The notes under the pieces were generated by a model that was given only the letters and a program-made list of their open reading frames with translations, searched no databases and was not told where the DNA came from. Positions 16,587-24,223 of a DNA stretch of 64,000 bases are shown here, piece after piece (positions within the stretch are counted from its first letter, which is position 1; the number at the start of each line of letters is the position of its first letter). The position numbers and the translations under genes were made by a program. This DNA comes from an uncultured Serinicoccus sp. (GTDB taxonomy: Bacteria; Actinomycetota; Actinomycetes; Actinomycetales; Dermatophilaceae): positions 208,279 through 272,278 of the forward strand of contig NZ_CANMUA010000008.1 of assembly GCF_947500995.1 (NCBI RefSeq), read 5' to 3'.

Positions 16587-17905
16587 GCGACGGCGTGGGC
16601 GGCGAGGCGGGCCGACCGGGCGGCCGTGGGTGCGTCGAGGGGACCACCGGCCCGCTCGTCGAGGGCCGCGGCGTCGGACGCTTCCGCGCCGCCGACCTGG
16701 TCCGCCCATCCGTGGGCCAGGGTGACGACGTCACCGACGACGACGACGGCGGGCGAGGTGACGCCGACCTGCTCGGCCCGGTCCGCGATGTCGGCGAGGG
16801 TGCCGAGGGTCACCCGCTGCTCGGTGGTCCAGCCGCGCTCGACGATGCCCACCGGGCAGCCCGCCGGCCGCCCGGCCCCGACCAGCCGCGCGGCGGTCTC
16901 GCGCAGCCCGGCGACGCCCATGAGCACGACGAGGGTGTGGTCGGTGCCGGTGGGCAGCCCAGGCAGCTCCTCGTGGCCGGTCACCACGGTGAAGCCACGC
17001 GCCAGCCCGCGGTGGGTGACGGGGATGCCTGCGGCGGCGGGCACCGAGACGGCGCTGGTGATGCCCGGGACGACCTCGACCGGCACCCCTGCCTCCTCGC
17101 ACGCGGCCCGCTCCTCGCCGCCGCGGCCGAGGACGTAGGGGTCGCCGCCCTTGAGCCGCACGACCCCGTGACCGCGCAGCGCCTCCTCGACGAGGATCCG
17201 GTTGATCTCCTGCTGCGGCACGGGGTGGTGGTGCGGCTGCTTGCCGACGTCGACGACGCGCACGGTCTCGGGCAGCCGGGCCAGCACCGCCTGCGGGACC
17301 AACCGGTCGGCGACGACGACGTCGGCCGCCGCGAGCAGGGTGGTGGCACGGCGGGTGAGCAGCTGCTCGTCGCCGGGGCCGGCGCCCACCAGCGCGACCC
17401 AGCCGCCGTGCGGGCGACGGGCGCGCAGGTCGACGACGCCACCGGTGAGGTGGCCGGCGAGGTCGGTGCGGATGCTCGCGGCGCGTCGCGGGTCGCCCCC
17501 GGCGTGCACGGCGACCCGGACCTCCCCGGCCGGGGTCGGCACGGCGGCGCGGGCCGGGACCTGCGCGCTGCCCGCGGCGCCGTCCCCGGCGCTCACGCAG
17601 AAGGTATGCCGCGCCTCGGCGTCCGCGGCGACCTGCCGGTCCACCTCGGCGTCGCCGGTCGCGGTGTGCACGAGGAAGGCGCCGCCGAGGTCGGGGGCAC
17701 CGGCATACCGGCGCGGGGTCCACGACAGGGTCGTGTCGTGGGACAGCAGGGCGGCCAGCGCGGGGCACAGCTCGGGGGCGACGACCTCGACGACCGCGCC
17801 CTCGGCGAGCAGGTCGGCGACCCGGCGGGCGGTGACGGGCCCGCCGCCCACGGCGACGACGCGCCGCCCGGACAGCGACAGGCCGAGCAGGAACGGTCCG
17901 CTCAT
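16583..17905 (-). CDS. cysG: CysG-like siroheme synthase: precorrin-2 dehydrogenase plus uroporphyrinogen-III methyltransferase
   Basis: 440 aa, starting at the ATG that overlaps cysH by 4 nt. Residues 1-150 are the CysG_N-type NAD-dependent dehydrogenase (GRRVVAVGGGPVTARRVADLL). Residues about 180-415 are the SAM-dependent uroporphyrinogen-III C-methyltransferase: WVALVGAGPGDEQLLTRRA, VVADRLV, VRLKGGDPYVLGRGGEE and VPGITSAVSVPAAAGIPVTHRG. It makes sirohydrochlorin, the precursor metallated by the next gene, for sulfite or nitrite reductase. The C-terminal 30 residues are an Ala-rich tail outside the domain. Confidence 0.92.
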   Translation of the reverse strand: MSGPFLLGLSLSGRRVVAVGGGPVTARRVADLLAEGAVVEVVAPELCPALAALLSHDTTLSWTPRRYAGAPDLGGAFLVHTATGDAEVDRQVAADAEARHTFCVSAGDGAAGSAQVPARAAVPTPAGEVRVAVHAGGDPRRAASIRTDLAGHLTGGVVDLRARRPHGGWVALVGAGPGDEQLLTRRATTLLAAADVVVADRLVPQAVLARLPETVRVVDVGKQPHHHPVPQQEINRILVEEALRGHGVVRLKGGDPYVLGRGGEERAACEEAGVPVEVVPGITSAVSVPAAAGIPVTHRGLARGFTVVTGHEELPGLPTGTDHTLVVLMGVAGLRETAARLVGAGRPAGCPVGIVERGWTTEQRVTLGTLADIADRAEQVGVTSPAVVVVGDVVTLAHGWADQVGGAEASDAAALDERAGGPLDAPTAARSARLAAHAVA

Positions 17906-18663
17906 GACGCCTCCCTCTCGCGCTCGTCGGCTGCCGGACCGCCGTGCAGGCCGCACTCGGTCTTGGTGAAACCCGACCAGCGACCCGCCCTCGGGTCCTC
18001 GCCCGGGGCGACCCTGCGGGTGCACGGGCCGCACCCGATCGAAGGGTAGCCCTGGTCCAGCAGCGGGTTGGCCGGCAGGTCGTGGAGCTCGGCGTAGAGC
18101 GCGACCTCGGCGTCGCTCCAGGCCGCCAGCGGGTTGACCTTGACGATGCCGAACGACTCGTCGAAGGCCACCAGCGGCGTGCCCGCCCGGGTCGGGCTCT
18201 CGGCCCGGCGCACGCCGGTGACCCAGGCGTCGTACCCGGCCAGCGCCCGGCGCAGCGGCTCGACCTTGCGCAGGGCGCAGCAGGCGCCGGGGTCACGGTC
18301 GTGCAGCCGGGGCCCGAGCTCGGCGTCCTGCTCGAGGACGGTGCGCCGGGGCCGCACGTCGACGACGGTGACGTCGAGCTGCTCGGCCACCCGGTCACGG
18401 GTCTGCAGGGTCTGCTCGAAGTGGTAGCCGGTGTCGAGGAACAGCACGTCGACGCCGGGCCGGTGCCGTGAGGCCAGGTGCGGCAGCACCGACTCGGCCA
18501 TGCTCGAGGTCACCGCCAACCGGTCGCCGAAGGTCCGCGCGGCCCAGGCCAGCACGGCGTCGGCGTCGGCCAGCTCCGCCGCGGCGTCGGCGGCGAGGGC
18601 CCGCAGCCGCGCGTGCTCGTCGCGCTCGGAAGGGGACGCCAGGTGCAGGGCGGTCGTGCTCAT
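17902..18663 (-). CDS. cysH: Adenylylsulfate (APS) reductase, iron-sulfur type
   Basis: 253 aa. It reduces APS to sulfite using thioredoxin. The PAPS_reductase fold is seen in LAVTSSMAESVLPHLA and VLFLDTGYHFEQTLQTRD. The [4Fe-4S] ligands typical of the APS-specific branch are present: Cys128-Cys129 and Cys211-x-x-Cys214. The catalytic tail Cys is in KTECGLH (Cys237). It is the first structural gene of cysH-cysG-cbiX, all joined by ATGA overlaps, and lies about 110 nt after a cysteine-containing leader peptide gene. Confidence 0.92.
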   Translation of the reverse strand: MSTTALHLASPSERDEHARLRALAADAAAELADADAVLAWAARTFGDRLAVTSSMAESVLPHLASRHRPGVDVLFLDTGYHFEQTLQTRDRVAEQLDVTVVDVRPRRTVLEQDAELGPRLHDRDPGACCALRKVEPLRRALAGYDAWVTGVRRAESPTRAGTPLVAFDESFGIVKVNPLAAWSDAEVALYAELHDLPANPLLDQGYPSIGCGPCTRRVAPGEDPRAGRWSGFTKTECGLHGGPAADEREREAS

Positions 18664-18776
18664 GGTCACCTCGGGGTAGGTCGCTGGGCTGGGTCGCGCG
18701 TCGGGGCGCGGGCGAGGCCGTGGTCGGGCTCGGCGCCGCGCTGGGTCCGCGGCGACCCGGTGGGGCGGGGTGGGGG

Positions 18777-18863
18777 TCAGCGACAGGGGCACATCAGCAT
18801 GCTGCTGACGCGCAGGAGGTCCACTTCGTGGCAGGTCGTGAGGTGCCAACCCCGAGAGAGCAT
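18777..18863 (-). CDS. Leader peptide upstream of cysH, probable cysteine attenuator
   Basis: A 28-aa open frame from ATG 18863 to TGA 18777. It contains HEVDLLRVSSMLMCPCR followed directly by stop. The VDLLRVSS core and Cys-containing end match the short leader peptides found upstream of sulfur genes in streptomycetes and other actinobacteria; in mycobacteria Cys-rich leaders of this kind sense cysteine through ribosome stalling. The ribosome binding site is weak, so translation may start leaderless or nearly so. An upstream in-frame ATG at 18962 is possible but gives unrelated sequence. Between its stop and cysH lie about 113 nt of GC-rich potential hairpins. Confidence 0.65.
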   Translation of the reverse strand: MLSRGWHLTTCHEVDLLRVSSMLMCPCR

Positions 18864-18989
18864 GGATTCATCATGCCCAGTTATCCGTACGATCACAAGC
18901 CGTTGGGAAGACTCACGCCACCGCCCCCCTGCCGCACCGGACGCACACCCGGCATGCCTCACCCGACTTGACGCCCGCCCACGTCCTGT

Positions 18990-19013
18990 GGTTCCTTAGT
19001 TAAGTAATGAACC
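18990..19013 (+). promoter_or_regulatory. Probable GntR operator
   Basis: An inverted repeat GGTTC...GAACC with an AT-rich inner palindrome-like TTAGTTAAGTAA, 16 nt before the GntR start codon. It is conspicuously AT-rich against the surrounding DNA. A TTGACG that could be a -35 box is at 18968-18973. YtrA-type GntR proteins usually repress their own operon through such sites. Confidence 0.5.
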
Positions 19014-19029
19014 CAAGAAGCGAGGTCCG

Positions 19030-19401
19030 ATGTTCGAGGGACGGGACCCGATCTACCTGCAGATCGCCGAGGCGATCCGTGGCGAGATCCTCACCGGCGC
19101 CCTGCAGGAGGGGAACCAGGTGATGTCCACCACGCAGTACGCCACGACCTACCGCATCAACCCCGCCACCGCCGCCAAGGCGTTCGCCGAGCTGGTCGCC
19201 GAGGAGATCCTCGTCAAGCAGCGCGGCGTCGGCATGTTCGTCGCCGAGGGCGCGACGGACCGGTTGCGCGCCGCCCGGAGGGAGGCGTTCTTCGACGAGC
19301 GCCTCGCCCCCGTCGTGCGCGAGGCCGCCGCCCTCGGGATCACCGCTGCCGAGCTGACGGCATACCTGCACACCCACCTCGACCAGGAGGACGACCGATG
19401 A
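19030..19401 (+). CDS. GntR-family (YtrA-like) transcriptional regulator
   Basis: 123 aa. Residues 1-75 are a GntR winged helix (PIYLQIAEAIRGEILTGALQEGNQVMSTTQYATTYRINPATAAKAFAELVAEEIL), followed by the short helical tail (about 45 aa) of the YtrA subfamily rather than a large ligand domain. Such regulators control adjacent ABC transporters, and here the ABC ATPase start overlaps the stop by 4 nt (ATGA). An AT-rich inverted repeat lies just upstream. Confidence 0.88.
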   Translation: MFEGRDPIYLQIAEAIRGEILTGALQEGNQVMSTTQYATTYRINPATAAKAFAELVAEEILVKQRGVGMFVAEGATDRLRAARREAFFDERLAPVVREAAALGITAAELTAYLHTHLDQEDDR

Positions 19402-20279
19402 CCGGCCTCTCCGTGACCACCCGGGACGTCAGCGTCCGGTATGGCGCCGCGCGCGCCCTCGACGGCGTGACCCTCGACCTCGCGCCGGGACGCATCCACG
19501 GCCTGCTCGGCCGCAACGGCGCCGGCAAGACGACGTTGCTGTCGCTGCTCGCGAGCTTCCAGCGCCCGGACTCGGGTGACGTCGCCCTCGACGGGCGCGA
19601 CCCCTTCGAGGACGCGCGCCTCATGCAGGACACCAGCCTCATGCGGGCCACCGGCGACCTCGCGGCGGACCTCAAGATCCGCGACATCCTGCGCCTGCAC
19701 CGGACGGGCCGAGCCCACTTCGACCGGGACCTGGCCGACCACCTGCTGGACCGGTTCGACATCCCGCGCCGCCGCAGCCTCGCCAGGCTCTCCCGAGGAC
19801 AGCAGTCGGTGGTGGCGGCGACGATCGGCCTGGCCAGCCGTGCCCCGCTCACCATGCTCGACGAGGTGCACCTGGGCATGGACGCCCCGACGCGGCAGGA
19901 GTTCACCGAGGCGCTGCTGGCGGACTTCGCCGAGCACCCGCGGACGATCATCGTCTCCAGCCACCTCATCCACGAGATCGAGCACGTGCTCGAGACCGTC
20001 ACGATCCTGCACCGTGGTCGGGTGGTCCTCTCCGAGGAGGCGGACGACCTGCGCACCCAGGGGACCACCGTCACCGGCCGCGCCGACCGCGTCGAGGTGA
20101 TGACCCGCGACCTGCGGGTCGTCGGCCGACGCGACCTCGGCCCGACCCGGGAGGCCACCGTGCTGGGCCGACCTCACCCCGCGTGGGTCACCGAGGCCGA
20201 GCGGCAGGGTCTGCAGCTGGGGGCCGCTCCCCTGCAGGACCTCTTCATCCACCTCACGAGCGACAGGGACGCAGCATGA
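19398..20279 (+). CDS. ABC transporter ATP-binding protein
   Basis: 293 aa. Walker A is GRNGAGKTT (about residues 37-45), the signature is LSRGQQS, Walker B with catalytic Glu is LTMLDEV, and the H-loop is SSHLIHE. The C-terminal 80 residues are an extra domain as in multidrug/bacitracin-type ATPases. It overlaps both the GntR gene upstream and the membrane protein downstream by 4 nt, so the three form one unit. The substrate is unknown; YtrA-controlled systems often respond to cell-envelope antibiotics. Confidence 0.88.
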   Translation: MTGLSVTTRDVSVRYGAARALDGVTLDLAPGRIHGLLGRNGAGKTTLLSLLASFQRPDSGDVALDGRDPFEDARLMQDTSLMRATGDLAADLKIRDILRLHRTGRAHFDRDLADHLLDRFDIPRRRSLARLSRGQQSVVAATIGLASRAPLTMLDEVHLGMDAPTRQEFTEALLADFAEHPRTIIVSSHLIHEIEHVLETVTILHRGRVVLSEEADDLRTQGTTVTGRADRVEVMTRDLRVVGRRDLGPTREATVLGRPHPAWVTEAERQGLQLGAAPLQDLFIHLTSDRDAA

Positions 20280-21145
20280 ACGCCCCCACCAGCCCACGAC
20301 GGTCCGGCAGCTCGGGCCCGCCCACCGACTCCCTCACGGACACCTCGGTGCGGGCGGGCTCACCCGCCGGGTCGGCGCCGGGCATGACGCACGATGACAC
20401 CGCCATGACCCCGACGACGGCCGAGCCCTGGGTGCGCCTCACCCGCTACGTCCTGCGGTGCATGCTCGGGATCACGGCCGGCACCGTGGCCGTGCTGGCC
20501 GTCGCGTGGGCGGTCGCGGTCGTCCTGGCGTCCACCGCCGGGGTGGAGCTGCTGGCCCAGATCACGCACTACGCCACCGTCTCGACCGTGCCGTGGGTCG
20601 CCTTCACCGCCCTGGTCATCTGCGTCGGGGTTCAGGTGCGTCACTACGTCCACGCCGGGTTCACCCGCCGCGCGGTGACGGCGGCGGGGCTGCTCGGGTC
20701 GCTGGTCGTGGGGGTGGTCTTCGCCGTGGCCGCGACGGCCCTGGACCGCGTCGGGCTCGGGCTCGTGGCGGCGTCGCTGGGGGTCGAGCTCTCCATGACG
20801 CTGGCACCCTGGTGGGCGCTGCTCGGTGCCATGCTCATGGTCTGCCTGACGGGGGCGGTCTGCGGTGTGCTCGTCGGCGCCAGCTTCGTCCGGTGGGGCG
20901 GGTGGGCCACGCTGCTGCTGCCGCTGACGGTGGGCCTGCCGTACTTCGCCCAGGACGTCCTCGCGCGGTCGGTCACACTGCGCGGCGAGGGGCCCGGAGG
21001 CCCGCCGAGCTGGCTGGAGCAGGTGCAGGCTGCCCTCCCGACCGTGCCGACGGCGGCCCTTTCGCTGCTCGCCCTCGGACTCACCGTCGCCGGGGCCTGG
21101 CTGATCCTGCGGCGCCTCCCACTCCCCCCTCGCGCCAACCCCTGA
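20276..21145 (+). CDS. ABC transporter membrane subunit (putative permease)
   Basis: 289 aa. The first 60 residues are a hydrophilic Ser/Pro/Thr-rich region. Six hydrophobic segments follow (first CMLGITAGTVAVLAVAWAVAVVL, last ALSLLALGLTVAGAWLIL), consistent with a small ABC-2-type permease. No family motif is recognisable; the role is inferred from translational coupling to the ABC ATPase. A start at a downstream ATG (near 20384 or 20405) would remove most of the hydrophilic region. Confidence 0.7.
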   Translation: MNAPTSPRRSGSSGPPTDSLTDTSVRAGSPAGSAPGMTHDDTAMTPTTAEPWVRLTRYVLRCMLGITAGTVAVLAVAWAVAVVLASTAGVELLAQITHYATVSTVPWVAFTALVICVGVQVRHYVHAGFTRRAVTAAGLLGSLVVGVVFAVAATALDRVGLGLVAASLGVELSMTLAPWWALLGAMLMVCLTGAVCGVLVGASFVRWGGWATLLLPLTVGLPYFAQDVLARSVTLRGEGPGGPPSWLEQVQAALPTVPTAALSLLALGLTVAGAWLILRRLPLPPRANP

Positions 21146-21310
21146 GGCGCCGCGGGCCGCTCCAGGGCCTGGTCTGGGCGCGGTCTCGTCGGAAGCTCCC
21201 CCGCGTCCGGACCCCGGGGCCTGCCTGGGCAGAGAAGGAGTCCCGGCTCGGGGTTGTAGGACCTGCGTGGAGCACCTTCCTCTGCTCAGGGTGATCCCCG
21301 CCCGGGCCAG

Positions 21311-21946
21311 CTAGGGTCGCGGCGCGCCGGGCGCCCCGCCCACGACGAGCGCCCCGCCGCCGAGCTCGAGCACCGTCGGACGCTCGCCGAGCGCCCACCA
21401 CGCCGCCGAGATGCCGACCACCGGCACCAGCATCGAGAAGGGCGCGACGACGCCGGCCGGGTGGCGGGCCATGAGCCATACCCAGATCCCCGAGCCGACG
21501 ACCGTGCCGAGCACGACGGTGTAGGCCAGCCCCAGCCAGGCCGGCAGCGCCGCGGCGGTGCCGGACGTCGCGAGCGCGGCCCCGATCTCCGCCGGACCCT
21601 CCACCAGCAACGACACCGCGAGCATGGGCAGCGGCGGCACGACCGACATCCACAGCGTGAGGTGCAGCGGGTTCGGCGGGGCGGCGAGCCGGCTGGAGAG
21701 GTTGCCGATGGCCCAGCCGAAGGCGCCGAGGACGACGAGCAGGAACGGCACGAGCTGCCCGGCGCTCCCGTCGGCCCGGCTCGCCCCGACGACGACCAGC
21801 CCCAGCACCGCGACACCGACCCCGAGCGCCCGGCGCGGGGTGAGGCGCTCCCCCAGCAGCAGCACGCCCAGCAGCACGGTGAAGGGCGCCGACGCCTGCA
21901 GCACGAGCGAGGCCAGCCCGGCGGGGAAGCCGGCCACGCTCGGCAT
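21311..21946 (-). pseudogene. EamA/DMT-family transporter lacking its N-terminal part
   Basis: 211 aa from ATG 21946. The frame begins at MPSVAGFPAGLASLVLQASAPFTVLL, which in EamA proteins corresponds to the end of the first repeat. It then contains GERLTPRRALGVGVAVLGLVVV and the complete second EamA repeat (NLSSRLA ... VVGISAAWWALGERPTVLELGGGALV). Normal EamA proteins have about 290-310 aa and ten helices, so 80-100 N-terminal residues are missing. The start lies only 4 nt after the SRPBCC stop, suggesting that a deletion fused the remnant to that operon. It may be non-functional. Confidence 0.7.
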
Positions 21947-21950
21947 CACC

Positions 21951-22508
21951 CTACGTCCGCGGGGGTCCGTCCTCCCGGGGCGTCCCGGCCGGTGCATCGG
22001 GCTGCGCCGCGTCCGGGAGGCCGAACGCCACGGCATACTCGCGACCGAGGTCCAGGTAGCCCTCCCAGGCGACGGTCGCCTGCTGCCCGGTCCGCACGGA
22101 CTCCTCGAGCCGGTCGAGGTAGTACTCCCAGCCGGGGCCCACGTCGGTCACGAGCGACCGGTCGGTCAGCACCTGGGCGAAGCGCAGGGTCGTCACGCCG
22201 GCCGCCTCGGTGAGGCGCAGGTCGAGGGTCCACTCCTGTGCGGGGTCGTCGTTCTCGTTGCGGACGCGCAGCCGGGTGGGCTCCTCGCAGACCTCGATGA
22301 CGTAGGTCTCCGTGGGCATCTCCTCCTCGTAGGCCCAGGTCACCCGCATCCGGCCCGAGCCCGGGTCGCCGGTCCAGGTGGCGAACCACCGGCCGAGGCG
22401 CTCGCTCTCGGTCACGGACGCCCACACGTCCTCGACCGGCGCGCGGAAGGTGCGGGTGAGCACGAGGTGCTCCTGCCCGTCGATGGTCTCGGGTCCTCCG
22501 GTGATCAT
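21951..22508 (-). CDS. SRPBCC (AHSA1-like) domain protein
   Basis: 185 aa. LTRTFRAPVEDVWASVTESERLGRWFATWTGDPGSGRM and GWEYYLDRLEESVRTG are typical of the Aha1/activator-of-Hsp90-like START subfamily. The gene overlaps the upstream ArsR gene by 4 nt (ATGA at 22505-22508). This ArsR-SRPBCC pairing is a widespread two-gene operon in actinobacteria whose ligand is unknown. The last 25 residues are a disordered Pro/Ala tail. Confidence 0.85.
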   Translation of the reverse strand: MITGGPETIDGQEHLVLTRTFRAPVEDVWASVTESERLGRWFATWTGDPGSGRMRVTWAYEEEMPTETYVIEVCEEPTRLRVRNENDDPAQEWTLDLRLTEAAGVTTLRFAQVLTDRSLVTDVGPGWEYYLDRLEESVRTGQQATVAWEGYLDLGREYAVAFGLPDAAQPDAPAGTPREDGPPRT

Positions 22509-22915
22509 GCGGTCTCCTCGGTGTCGTCGGTCGTCGCGGTATGCCGTGCCTCGCCCGGGCGGCGCTCGCGCACCGTGCGGCGCACCTCGAGGTCGAGGGC
22601 GTCCAGGGCGTGCGCGCCGACCGGAGGGGTGGGGGCCGTGCCGACGGGAGGGGCGAGGCCCGCGCCGGCCAGCCGACGGGCGTAGTCGACGACCTCGCCC
22701 AACGGGGCCGCCTCCAGCCGGTAGTGCCGCTCGCGGCCGACGTCCTGCGCCTGCACCAGCCCGGCCTCGCCGAGCACCCGCAGGTGCCGACTCACGGCGG
22801 GGCGGGAGATCCCGCGGCCGGCGGTGAGGTCGGCCACTCGGCAGGCCCCCTCGTCCGCCAGCTGCACCAGCAGCGAGCGCCGCACGGGGTCGGCGAGCGC
22901 GGCATACACGTCCAT
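22505..22915 (-). CDS. ArsR-family transcriptional regulator
   Basis: 136 aa. The winged helix runs from YAALADPVRRSLLVQLADEGACRVADL through RPAVSRHLRVLGEAGLVQAQDVGRERHYRLE. No Cys metal site is present, so it belongs to the non-metal, SRPBCC-associated group. It is the first gene of the ArsR-SRPBCC operon, 4 nt downstream of a perfect palindrome that is probably its own operator. Confidence 0.88.
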   Translation of the reverse strand: MDVYAALADPVRRSLLVQLADEGACRVADLTAGRGISRPAVSRHLRVLGEAGLVQAQDVGRERHYRLEAAPLGEVVDYARRLAGAGLAPPVGTAPTPPVGAHALDALDLEVRRTVRERRPGEARHTATTDDTEETA

Positions 22916-22918
22916 GGA

Positions 22919-22944
22919 GATAGGTAACCACGTGGTTACCTATC
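22919..22944. promoter_or_regulatory. Perfect 26-bp palindrome, probable ArsR operator
   Basis: GATAGGTAACCAC at 22919-22931 is followed immediately by its exact reverse complement, 26 bp in total and AT-richer than its surroundings. It ends 4 nt before the ArsR start codon and 24 nt after the stop of the upstream methyltransferase gene. Position and symmetry suit an autorepressor site; it leaves almost no leader, so transcription may begin near the start codon. Confidence 0.7.
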
Positions 22945-22968
22945 GCGCAACCCCCGAAACCCGGGCTG

Positions 22969-24081
22969 TCAGGCGGAGTCGCCCAGGCCCTTGATGTGCT
23001 CGGGGAGGCGGGCGTGGTCGCCGTACATGAAGTGGTTCTGCATCTTCTCCGAGAAGCGGCTGGCTTCCGTCTCGAGCCCGACCGCCTCGGCCACCTGGCG
23101 GATGAGCATCGGGGAGGCGCCGCAGCAGACCCCGAGGTAGCTGACGCCGAGCGCGTAGGCCTCCGCGGCGAAGGCGCCGACCTCGTAGCGGTTGCAGGCG
23201 AGCGGGTCCAGGGCCGTCGGGAAGGTCCGCCCGTGCGGCGAGGGCACGAGGACGCCGTTGTCGTCGGTGAGGTTGAAGAAGGTGGGCTCCGCGTCGGTGG
23301 TGCGGTAGGGCACCGGCAGCGCCGCCACGTGGCAGCTCACCGCCTCCCGGATCTGCCGCAGCCAGGGCAGCATCGTGGCCGGGCCGCGGAAGCAGTTCAT
23401 CCCCACGACGTCGGCCCCGCCCTGCTCCAGCCGCTGGCACACCTCGACGATGCCCACCCCGTCGCGCATCTGCTCACCGGCCATCGGCGCGACGGTGAGC
23501 ACCACCGGCAGCCCGCTGGCCCGGGCGATCTCCAGGGCGGCCTCGGCCTCGCCGGCGTAGTAGAAGGTCTCGCCGATGATGAGGTCGGCGCCCTCCTCGA
23601 CGGCCCACCCGACCATCTCCTCGAACATCCCGCGCACCTCGCGCTGGGCGTCCGGGCTGTCCGGGTCCCACACGTTGCTGTTGGAGATGTTGCCGGCGAC
23701 GAGGTTGCCGGGCTTCTCGTCGGCGACCTCGCGGGCGATCTGCAGCGCGGCCCGGTTGAGCGGCTCGAGCAGCTCCTCCTTGCCGATGATCCGCATCTTC
23801 TCGCGGTGGCCGTTGTAGGTGAAGGCCTCGACGATGTCGCTGCCGGCGCGCTGGACGTCGCGGTGCAGCGTGCGCAGCGCGTCGGGGAACTCCAGCGCCA
23901 CCTCGGGGACGAACTCCCCTGCGGTGAGGTAGCCGCGGCGCTCCAGCTCGAAGAGGAACCCCTCCGCGCAGATCACCGGCCCCTGGTCGAGGCGCTCGAC
24001 GAGCCCGGTGGCCGTGGTCGTGGCGCGGGGATCCTCGGTCGCGGCGGTCTGCGTGGTCTGCGTGATCTGCGGGTCGCTCAT
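22969..24081 (-). CDS. Homocysteine/betaine-homocysteine S-methyltransferase-family protein
   Basis: 370 aa. A TIM-barrel Zn-dependent methyltransferase: ICAEGFLFELERRGYL at the start, DIVEAFTYNGH, GADLIIGETFYYAGEAEAAL, the first Zn Cys in GMNCFRGPATM, and the vicinal Cys pair in YLGVCCGASPMLIRQVAEAVG. The family transfers a methyl group from betaine, S-methylmethionine or similar donors to homocysteine. The YGDHARLPEHIKG tail is similar to BHMT-like enzymes. The leader carries three strong hairpins. Confidence 0.85.
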   Translation of the reverse strand: MSDPQITQTTQTAATEDPRATTTATGLVERLDQGPVICAEGFLFELERRGYLTAGEFVPEVALEFPDALRTLHRDVQRAGSDIVEAFTYNGHREKMRIIGKEELLEPLNRAALQIAREVADEKPGNLVAGNISNSNVWDPDSPDAQREVRGMFEEMVGWAVEEGADLIIGETFYYAGEAEAALEIARASGLPVVLTVAPMAGEQMRDGVGIVEVCQRLEQGGADVVGMNCFRGPATMLPWLRQIREAVSCHVAALPVPYRTTDAEPTFFNLTDDNGVLVPSPHGRTFPTALDPLACNRYEVGAFAAEAYALGVSYLGVCCGASPMLIRQVAEAVGLETEASRFSEKMQNHFMYGDHARLPEHIKGLGDSA

Positions 24082-24113
24082 CGCTGCCCATCCCTCGCGA
24101 GCTCGTCGGTCAC

Positions 24114-24182
24114 CGGGTCTGGGAAGACCCGCAGGTCACGACCGTTCTCCCCGCACAGGTGCGGGGCGGTGCCGCGACACCG
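24114..24182 (-). promoter_or_regulatory. Three-hairpin leader before the homocysteine methyltransferase gene
   Basis: Read on the minus strand, three perfect hairpins stand in a row: CGGTG/CACCG (24167-24182), CCCCGCA/TGCGGGG (24149-24166) and CGGGTCT/AGACCCG with a 4-nt loop (24114-24131). The last ends about 32 nt before the start codon. They could be a terminator of the upstream gene followed by a leader structure, or a regulatory RNA. I could not match them to a known SAM, SAH or cobalamin riboswitch. Confidence 0.45.
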
Positions 24183-24223
24183 CGATGCTACTCCCGCACG
24201 GTCCACCCCTCAGGGCTTCGACG

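Noticed and set aside
24082..24223. A known SAM, SAH or cobalamin riboswitch before the homocysteine methyltransferase gene
   Set aside because: Hairpins are present but I could not find the conserved joining sequences of these classes; it is reported only as an unidentified leader.
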